Source: Lachnospiraceae bacterium UBA3692 (GTDB taxonomy: Bacteria; Bacillota; Clostridia; Lachnospirales; Lachnospiraceae). From it: a stretch of 19,209 bases of DNA. The notes beneath the pieces are model-generated. The model worked only from the letters and a program-made list of their open reading frames with translations, searched no databases and was not told the origin of the DNA. Shown one piece after another: positions 13,910 through 19,209 of this stretch (positions are counted from its first letter, which is position 1; each line of letters opens with the position of its first letter). Where the stretch lies: assembly GCA_002372815.1 (NCBI GenBank), contig DFIR01000020.1, positions 1,310-20,518 on the forward strand, given 5' to 3'. The translations under genes and the position numbers were made by a program.

Positions 13910-15541
13910 TCACGCCGTCCGCTGCGAGCGCAGCTTCCGGATCGTGCTCGTGAGGAGGCGGATATCGATCGGCTTGGCCACATGGGCATTCATGCCGCAG
14001 TCGAAGGCGCGGCGCACATCTTCCGACAGGATGCTGGCCGTCATGGCCAGGATCGGGACCGTTGCGGCATCCGCTCTCTCCAGGGAGCGGATCTTCTGCG
14101 TTGCGGCATATCCGTTCATCACCGGCATCTGGATGTCCATGAGAATGATGTCATAGTAGGCCGGCCTCGAATTGCGGAACATCGCGACGGCTGCCATGCC
14201 GTTGCCGGCGATCTCGCAGCGGGCGCCTTCCATCTCCAGCAGCTCCTTTGCGATCCCGGCGTTCATGGCATTGTCCTCCGCCACCAGGATGTGCAGCCCC
14301 TGCAGCGGGCTCTCCGTCTCCGGGAGGACTTCCTCCGCAGGCGTGAGGTCGAACGCGGCTTCGTTCTGCGGCGCGAGCTCCTCGAGCAGTCCCCGCAGCA
14401 TCGAGAGGTAGAACGGGCGCGGCATGATGGCGGCGCCGGAGGACTCCTCCTCGTGCGGCACCCTGTCCGGCGTGTGCATGAGGATCACCTTGCCGATGTC
14501 CGCCCACGTGAGCGCCCGCACCTGCGACAGCGCCTCGATGCCGGTCATGTCCTGCAGGTTCTCATCCAGGAGCACCAGATCGTACGGCATGCCTTCCATA
14601 TGGGCGCTGCGGACCATCTGCAGCATGCTGGTCCCGCAGGAGACGTACTCCGTCTGCACCCCCGCGCGTCCCAGAAGCGCGCTGATCCTGGCGCCTTCCT
14701 CCATGTTCGCGCCGGCGAAGAGGGCCTTCCGGATCCCTTTCCGGATCCAGAAATCGTCCTCGATCGTGTGCACGTCCTCGAGCCGCAGGCCCACGCTGAC
14801 CGTCGTGCCGATGCCGGGCGTGCTCTGCACGGAGATCGTCCCTCCGGCGCGCTCCACGAGCCGTCTCGTCGCAGCGAGGTTCATGCTGAAGTTCTGCATG
14901 GCGTTGCGGTCCTGCGCAGCCGCCCTTGCCGGGTCCGTGCTGCTCAGCATCCGCTTGAGGACCTCCGGGCTCATGCCCTCGCTCGTGTCCTCGATCTCAA
15001 AGGTCAGGAAGGTCGACCGGCCGTCCTGTCCCGGCCGTCCGCTCACCCGCAGCGTCACCACCCCGCCTTCCTGGGTGTTCCTGGCAGCCCCGGAGAGCAG
15101 GTTGTGGAGGATCCTGCCGATGCTCCGGCGATCCCCGCGGAACACGTCGTGCTCCAGGCCGGAGGTCTCCAGCGTGTACTGCACGCCGTGCATCTCCATG
15201 AACGGCTGGATGGCCCTCCCCACTTCCGCGAGAAAATCGACCATCGCGAACTCCTCCTGCTCCGGCGCCGGGATCTCCTCCGCAGGCGTGGCGACGTCCA
15301 CCGCCTGGTCGACCACCGTGAGCACGTCCTGGCAGGAAAGGCTGATCTTGTGGGCGTACTCCGCCACACGCTCCGGATCCTGCGCGTTCTTCATGAGCAG
15401 CATCACGTAGCCGGTGATCGCATTCATCGGCACGCGCAGATCATGAGACAGGCCGGAGATGAAGGCCGCGATCTCGGCCTTCTCAGGACGCCTGTCCTGT
15501 CCCGTGAAGGATGTCTCCAGAGTTTCTCTCTCTTTCTCCAT
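13910..15541 (-). CDS. Soluble hybrid histidine kinase with two receiver domains
   Basis: This 543-residue cytosolic hybrid kinase has no membrane segment and no recognisable sensor domain, only about 25 residues before the HisKA domain. The H-box is LSHDLRVPMNAI with H33. The ATPase domain (about 100-255) keeps N147 in HNLLS, but the second N-box Asn is Gly (SGAA) and the G1 box reads DTSEGM instead of DTGxGM. The first receiver (about 272-390) keeps D326 but lacks the N-terminal acidic pair and has Arg for the usual Lys (MPRPF). The second (about 416-535) is complete: E422/D423, D469, T501, K523. The ATG at 15541 has GAGGAG 9 bases upstream; longer starts overlap the phosphatase gene. It is last in the ricT operon, 13 bases after the phosphatase. 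No Hpt domain or output domain is present, so its target is unknown. Confidence 0.88.
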   Translation of the reverse strand: MEKERETLETSFTGQDRRPEKAEIAAFISGLSHDLRVPMNAITGYVMLLMKNAQDPERVAEYAHKISLSCQDVLTVVDQAVDVATPAEEIPAPEQEEFAMVDFLAEVGRAIQPFMEMHGVQYTLETSGLEHDVFRGDRRSIGRILHNLLSGAARNTQEGGVVTLRVSGRPGQDGRSTFLTFEIEDTSEGMSPEVLKRMLSSTDPARAAAQDRNAMQNFSMNLAATRRLVERAGGTISVQSTPGIGTTVSVGLRLEDVHTIEDDFWIRKGIRKALFAGANMEEGARISALLGRAGVQTEYVSCGTSMLQMVRSAHMEGMPYDLVLLDENLQDMTGIEALSQVRALTWADIGKVILMHTPDRVPHEEESSGAAIMPRPFYLSMLRGLLEELAPQNEAAFDLTPAEEVLPETESPLQGLHILVAEDNAMNAGIAKELLEMEGARCEIAGNGMAAVAMFRNSRPAYYDIILMDIQMPVMNGYAATQKIRSLERADAATVPILAMTASILSEDVRRAFDCGMNAHVAKPIDIRLLTSTIRKLRSQRTA

Positions 15542-15554
15542 ATCCGTCATCTCC

Positions 15555-16394
15555 TCAGTCCGCATAGAAAACCTTGCCGTCGTCCAGCCGCAGGCAGGCC
15601 AGCCTGGCCTTCTCCGCCGCTTCGCGCACCCGCGGGTCCGCATGGTCCCGCACGTCCAGAAGCTTCGCCCCGCAGTCGATATCGATGAACCGTTCCCCGA
15701 AGAAAACGGTGTTGTGCCTCCTCAGGCGGGGCCTGCGTCCCTTGAACTGCCGGTCCCCCCGCGCCTCCTCGTGATAGCGCGCCGAGATCGTGTGCCCGCA
15801 GATGAAGGCCTCATACTTCCGGGCGCCGCGGTAGTCCGCGAACGGGTCCTCCCGCAGGAGGAGCCTGCGCCACACCGCGTCCTGTCTCTCCCGCTCCGCA
15901 TCCTCCGGAAAGTGATCCATGTCGGGAAAATAAGGATACGCATGTCCCATCAGATAGACCCGCCCGTCCGGCAGGACCGCCTCCGCGCTGAGCGGCAGCG
16001 CCTCCAGCCAGGCCGCGATCTCCTCGCGCTGCGCCTCCTCCATATCCAGATACGCCATCCAGGTCCGGATCCCACTGTTCGTGTGCACCCAGTTCATCAT
16101 GGCGGAGGAGAGGATCGTCTCCTTCCGGTCCTCCGGGCACACCCGGTGCTCCCGGATCGTGTGCAGGAACATCTCCTCGTGGTTGCCGAGCAGGCAGTGC
16201 ACGTGCTCCGCGGTCTCCCCCTGCGTGAGCCGCATCACGAACAGGAGCGTCTCCATGGACCGGACGCCCCAGTCGATGTAGTCCCCCAGAAGGAAGAGCT
16301 CGTCCCCTCCCGCCAGGTCGATGCGGGCCTTCTTCAGCAGCTTCTGAAGGGCGGCCAGCGCACCGTGTATGTCACTGATCACATAAACTGCCAT
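15555..16394 (-). CDS. Calcineurin-like serine/threonine-type or nucleotide phosphatase
   Basis: This 279-residue metallophosphatase belongs to the PPP/ApaH-like branch. Metal ligands are in place: D8-I-H10 (ISDIHG), G37-D38-x-x-D41 (GDYIDWG), G70-N71-H72-E73 (GNHEEM), H155 or nearby (YLMGHAY) and the later CGHTI. The PPP motif is normally GDxVDRG; here Trp42 stands for the Arg that grips phosphate. The protein ends with a family-typical FIDIDCGA stretch followed by a charged helix. It overlaps the end of rsmI by 23 bases and is followed after 13 bases by the hybrid kinase, so the two may act in one signalling path. GGGAG lies 7 bases before the ATG. Candidate substrates are phosphoproteins or dinucleoside polyphosphates such as Ap4A; sequence does not decide. 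Confidence 0.88.
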   Translation of the reverse strand: MAVYVISDIHGALAALQKLLKKARIDLAGGDELFLLGDYIDWGVRSMETLLFVMRLTQGETAEHVHCLLGNHEEMFLHTIREHRVCPEDRKETILSSAMMNWVHTNSGIRTWMAYLDMEEAQREEIAAWLEALPLSAEAVLPDGRVYLMGHAYPYFPDMDHFPEDAERERQDAVWRRLLLREDPFADYRGARKYEAFICGHTISARYHEEARGDRQFKGRRPRLRRHNTVFFGERFIDIDCGAKLLDVRDHADPRVREAAEKARLACLRLDDGKVFYAD

Positions 16395-17259
16395 CCGTCT
16401 CTCCCGCCTGAAGGAGTGCCTGGTAGACGTCCCTGCGCCGCAGTCCGCGGTCCGCCGCGACCCTGCGCATCGCCTCTTTGCGGCTGAGGCCCTGCCCCTC
16501 GTAGAGCGCCATGTGCGCCTCGAGATCCATCTCCCGGTAGGAGGCCTCCGACGCGCGCTGCTTCTCCTCCGGGTCTCTCCCGGCGATCACGAGCACATAT
16601 TCCCCGCGGGGATCCTTTTCGGTGTACAGTGAGGCCGCGCCTTCCAGCGTCGTGGGGATCGCCTCCTCGTGGAGCTTCGTCAGTTCCCTGCAGAGGGTGA
16701 TCCGGCGGCTGCCTCCCAGCGTCTCCTCCAGGACCGCGAGGGTCTCCCGCAGCCTGTGGGGCGCCTCGTAGAGGATCATCGTGCGCTCCTCCTCCCGCAG
16801 CTGGTCCAGGATATGCCTGCGCTCTTTCTTCTCCTGCGGCAGGAAGCCCTCGAAGCAGAACCTTCTCGCGGACATGCCGGACATCGTCAGCGCGGTGATG
16901 AGCGCACACGCGCCGGGCAGCGACGTGACGGGGATCCCTTCCTCCAGGCACAGCGCGGCGAGGACCTCCCCCGGATCGGAGATCGCGGGCGTGCCCGCGT
17001 CGGTCACCAGGGCGATGCTCCCGCCCCTGCGCAGATGCTGCAGGAGTTCCTCCGCCTTCTCATATTTGTTGTGCTCGTGGTAGCTGGTCAGCGGCCTGCG
17101 GATGCCGAAGTGGTTCAGGAGGCGCATCGTGTTGCGCGTGTCCTCCGCGGCGATCAGGTCCGCCTTCTCCAGTGTCTCCAGCACTCGCGCCGTGATATCT
17201 CCCAGGTTGCCGATCGGCGTCGCGCAGAGATACAGTGTTCCCGGTCTGCTGTTATCCAT
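16372..17259 (-). CDS. rsmI: 16S rRNA (cytidine(1402)-2'-O)-methyltransferase RsmI
   Basis: RsmI places the 2'-O-methyl group on C1402 of 16S rRNA, in the decoding centre, using S-adenosylmethionine. The 295-residue protein shows the tetrapyrrole-methylase fold with family landmarks: LYLCATPIGNLGDITAR (9-25), EDTR (39-42), SYHEHN (59-64), VTDAGTPAISDPG (85-97) and SLPGACA (113-119). The C-terminal basic helix region (GLSRKEAMRRVAADRGLRRRDVYQAL) is the usual RsmI C-terminus. The ATG overlaps the trmN6 stop by 8 bases, with GGAGGG 3 bases upstream. The C-terminus overlaps the phosphatase gene by 23 bases. B. subtilis has the same enzyme (YabC) next to yabB, supporting the call. Confidence 0.97.
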   Translation of the reverse strand: MDNSRPGTLYLCATPIGNLGDITARVLETLEKADLIAAEDTRNTMRLLNHFGIRRPLTSYHEHNKYEKAEELLQHLRRGGSIALVTDAGTPAISDPGEVLAALCLEEGIPVTSLPGACALITALTMSGMSARRFCFEGFLPQEKKERRHILDQLREEERTMILYEAPHRLRETLAVLEETLGGSRRITLCRELTKLHEEAIPTTLEGAASLYTEKDPRGEYVLVIAGRDPEEKQRASEASYREMDLEAHMALYEGQGLSRKEAMRRVAADRGLRRRDVYQALLQAGETDGSLCDQ

Positions 17260-18010
17260 GTCCCTCCGTCGTTTCCATACCGTAGATCCGAAGTACTTCC
17301 TCCGTGTAGATGCCCGGTGCCTCGTAGATGATCAGCGCGGGCTCCGTCTTCATGGACGGCCTGGCACCGCGCACACAGTCGATCAGCACCATGTTCGGCG
17401 CGCTCTCCCGGAACGGCTGGACCATCCGCAGGCGCTTGGGCTCGAGCCCGTCCGCGCAGAGCGTTCCGAGCAGCTCCGGCAGCCTCTCCGGCCGGTGCAC
17501 CAGATAGAAGTGCCCGCCTCTCTTCAGGAGCCTGGCCGCCGCACGGGAGACATCCGAAAAAGTACACAGGATCTCGTGCCTCGCCGCCGCCCGCGGGTCC
17601 GCCGGGTCATATCTTCCCTTGCCCGCGGCAAAATACGGCGGATTGCTCGTGATAACGTCAAAGGAAGCAGCCGCAAAGATCTCGCCTGCTTCCCGGATAT
17701 CGCCTTCCACGATCTCCACGCGGTCCGTGAGTCCGTTCCTGCGCACGCTCTCCTGTGCCAGCCGCGCGCTCGGCGCGTGGATCTCCAGGCCGGCTAGATA
17801 GGTGCATTTTGTTTTCTCTGTGAGGAGGATCGGTATGACGCCGGTCCCCGTGCCCAGATCCAGAAGTCTCCCGGTGCTCGCGGGATCCACAAAGCCCGTC
17901 AGCAGGACGGCGTCGATCCCGAAGCAGAATCCGGCGGGATCCTGCAGCAGCTGCAGTCCGCCGCGCATCAGGTCCACCGTCTGTACTTCTGTCCCAAGCG
18001 GTCCGCTCAC
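17252..18010 (-). CDS. trmN6: tRNA1(Val) (adenine(37)-N6)-methyltransferase-like protein (TrmN6/YabB)
   Basis: This 252-residue class I SAM-dependent methyltransferase belongs to the TrmN6 (YfiC/YabB) group, which in E. coli methylates A37 of tRNA-Val. SAM motif I is DLGTGTG (51-57), an acidic residue follows the second strand (LEIHAPSARLA), and the catalytic motif is SNPPY (122-126), typical of N6-adenine enzymes. The N-terminal QDPAGFCFGIDAVLL is a family landmark. The GTG start overlaps the ricT stop (GTGA), indicating translational coupling; the in-frame ATG at codon 15 would cut off family sequence. It overlaps rsmI by 8 bases. The RNA substrate in Firmicutes is less certain than in E. 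coli. Confidence 0.92.
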   Translation of the reverse strand: MSGPLGTEVQTVDLMRGGLQLLQDPAGFCFGIDAVLLTGFVDPASTGRLLDLGTGTGVIPILLTEKTKCTYLAGLEIHAPSARLAQESVRRNGLTDRVEIVEGDIREAGEIFAAASFDVITSNPPYFAAGKGRYDPADPRAAARHEILCTFSDVSRAAARLLKRGGHFYLVHRPERLPELLGTLCADGLEPKRLRMVQPFRESAPNMVLIDCVRGARPSMKTEPALIIYEAPGIYTEEVLRIYGMETTEGHG

Positions 18011-19209
18011 TGCTCCTGCGCCTCTTTCTTTCTGTGCCGGCGCTGTCTCGGCCTGCTGCTCTTCGGCTTCTGCTGCGCCGCATCGCCTTCGCCGCCCGCG
18101 GCCGGCTGCTGTGCTCCGCGTCCGCCGTGTCCCTGTGCCCCATGGGCCTGCGCGCCGTCACCGCCGTGAGAGCCGGACCTGCCGTGGCCGTGCTGCGCGC
18201 CGCGGCTGTTCTCCTGCTTCTCCTGCCGGTTTCCCTCGCTCTCAGGCGCAGTGCGCCGCTGGCCTTTTCTGCGGCGGCGCAGGATCGTGATGTCCTCGAC
18301 GCCGTACTCGTGGTACTCCTTCTCGTCGTCCACTTCCACGAGGATCCGGACGGTCTGCCGCAGGATATTGACGCTCTCGACCTGTCCCTGCAGGCCGTCG
18401 CGGCCTTCGACCTCGTCGCCCGGCCTGGGGAGATTCTTGTTCAGTTCCTCATATGTGTCCGCCTCATTCTTCAGGCAGCACATCAGCCTGCCGCAGACCC
18501 CGGAGATCTTGCCGGGGTTGAGGGACAGGTTCTGTTCCTTCGCCATCTTGATCGAGACCGGGACGAAATCCGACAGCCAGGTGTGGCAGCACAGGGGCCG
18601 CCCGCAGATGCCGTAGCCGCCCAGGATCCGCGTCTCGTCGCGCACGCCGATCTGCCGCAGCTCGATCCTCGTGTGGAAGACGCTCGCCAGGTCCTTGACC
18701 AGCTCCCGGAAGTCCACGCGCCCGTCCGCCGTGAAATAGAACAGGATCTTGCTGTTGTCGAAGGTGTACTCCGCGTCGATGAGCTTCATCTCCAGCCCTC
18801 TCGCGGCGATCTTCTGTCTGCAGATCTGGATCGCGGACTTCTCCTTGCTCCGGTTCACGATGTTGCGCTCGCGGTCGTCCTCCGTCGCGAGGCGGAGCAC
18901 CTTCCGAAGCGGCTGGTTCACCTTCTTCTTCGGCACTTCCATGATCGTGCCGCAGGCATAGCCGTACTCCACACCGCGCACCGTATCCACGATCACATGC
19001 GCGCAGCGGGGGATCTCCAGGTCCCCGGGATCGAAGTAGTAGATCTTCCCGGCGCCCCGGAACCGCACGCCGATCACGCGCACGCGGCTGTCCCGTCCGC
19101 GGCTGCCCGCCTCCGGACGGTCCTTCTCCTCCTCCGGCGCTTCTGCTTCCTCTGCGGGCGTTTCCTCCTCCGCAGGGGCTTCCTCCTCCGGAGCTTCTGC
19201 TTCCTCCGC
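18007..19209 (-). CDS. ricT: PSP1/RicT (YaaT) family protein with low-complexity extensions (5' end outside window)
   Basis: This is the RicT/YaaT subunit of the RicAFT complex, which in B. subtilis carries iron-sulfur clusters, guides RNase Y and affects competence and sporulation. The core runs from RVIGVRFRGAGKIYYFDPGD to about YGVEDITILRR (PSP1 domain). The conserved cysteine groups ICGRPLCC (C160, C165, C166) and VCGRLMCC (C197, C202, C203), numbered from the GTG at 19083, are likely cluster ligands. That GTG has no ribosome site. The frame stays open for 42 more codons to the window edge, encoding an acidic E/A/P-rich stretch, so the start is probably outside the window. A basic, Gly/His/Gln-rich tail of about 88 residues follows the core. 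B. subtilis RicT, at about 275 residues, lacks both extensions. It overlaps trmN6 by 4 bases. Confidence 0.93.
   Translation of the reverse strand, partial: AEEAEAPEEEAPAEEETPAEEAEAPEEEKDRPEAGSRGRDSRVRVIGVRFRGAGKIYYFDPGDLEIPRCAHVIVDTVRGVEYGYACGTIMEVPKKKVNQPLRKVLRLATEDDRERNIVNRSKEKSAIQICRQKIAARGLEMKLIDAEYTFDNSKILFYFTADGRVDFRELVKDLASVFHTRIELRQIGVRDETRILGGYGICGRPLCCHTWLSDFVPVSIKMAKEQNLSLNPGKISGVCGRLMCCLKNEADTYEELNKNLPRPGDEVEGRDGLQGQVESVNILRQTVRILVEVDDEKEYHEYGVEDITILRRRRKGQRRTAPESEGNRQEKQENSRGAQHGHGRSGSHGGDGAQAHGAQGHGGRGAQQPAAGGEGDAAQQKPKSSRPRQRRHRKKEAQEQ
19126..19209 (-). repeat. Imperfect 30-base repeat encoding the acidic RicT N-terminal extension
   Basis: Two 30-base copies (19180-19209 and 19126-19155) match at 27 positions and are offset by 54 bases. 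On the minus strand each encodes AEEAEAPEEE. The repeat reaches the window edge, so more copies may lie beyond it. Confidence 0.7.

Noticed and set aside
15542..15643. Longer N-terminus for the hybrid kinase
   Set aside because: These 34 codons overlap the phosphatase C-terminus in another frame. The GAGGAG site at the right distance favours ATG 15541.
13982..15688. A 568-codon plus-strand open frame opposite the hybrid kinase
   Set aside because: Its translation is Arg/His/Leu-rich without domains, and the minus strand encodes clear kinase and receiver motifs.
1..19209. Mobile elements, CRISPR arrays or RNA genes
   Set aside because: No transposase or integrase motifs, no regular spaced repeats and no tRNA/rRNA-like segments were seen; composition is even across the window.

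Overview
The window looks like chromosomal core and near-core sequence from a GC-rich Firmicute. A Lachnospirales/Clostridia-type gut anaerobe is my best guess. The reasons are the ricT-trmN6-rsmI gene order shared with Bacillota, GGAGG-type ribosome sites before nearly every gene, frequent GTG/TTG starts, and an SMC-like ATPase with the 'NGWGKST' P-loop I associate with that group. The species is inferred, not read from a marker gene. I see no rRNA, tRNA, CRISPR, insertion sequence or phage gene.

Left part, plus strand. Positions 1-4884 hold the 3' part of carB (pyrimidine/arginine synthesis), then an SbcD/YhaO-like nuclease and a YhaN-like SMC ATPase with two membrane segments inside its coiled coil. 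The last two probably form a membrane-tethered Mre11/Rad50-type DNA repair pair. A terminator hairpin at 4924-4959 ends this unit, and a promoter for the next unit is nested in the same bases. The second unit (5020-8584) carries two unequal MgtC/SapB membrane proteins, a zinc-dependent phospholipase C-like protein and a UMF1/Atg22-type MFS transporter. It ends at a strong terminator (8623-8659).

Middle, plus strand (8585-13881). After a 286-base regulatory-looking gap come trkH, trkA, a small one-helix basic membrane protein, a shortened kdpD and kdpE. This is a potassium-uptake operon (KtrB/KtrA type) with its own two-component system. There is no kdpFABC here, and KdpD lacks its usual N-terminal ATP-binding domain. 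Its universal-stress-protein domain carries a nearly complete copy of the c-di-AMP binding motif described for Staphylococcus aureus KdpD. The plausible reading is a c-di-AMP/potassium circuit controlling Trk/Ktr instead of Kdp.

Right part, minus strand (13910-19209, transcribed right to left). A tightly packed operon contains ricT (open at the window edge, with low-complexity tails at both ends), trmN6, rsmI, a calcineurin-like phosphatase and a soluble hybrid histidine kinase. Neighbouring genes overlap by 4, 8 and 23 bases, and the last pair is separated by 13. It joins an RNA maturation/modification core to two signalling genes, and converges on kdpE with only 28 bases between stops.
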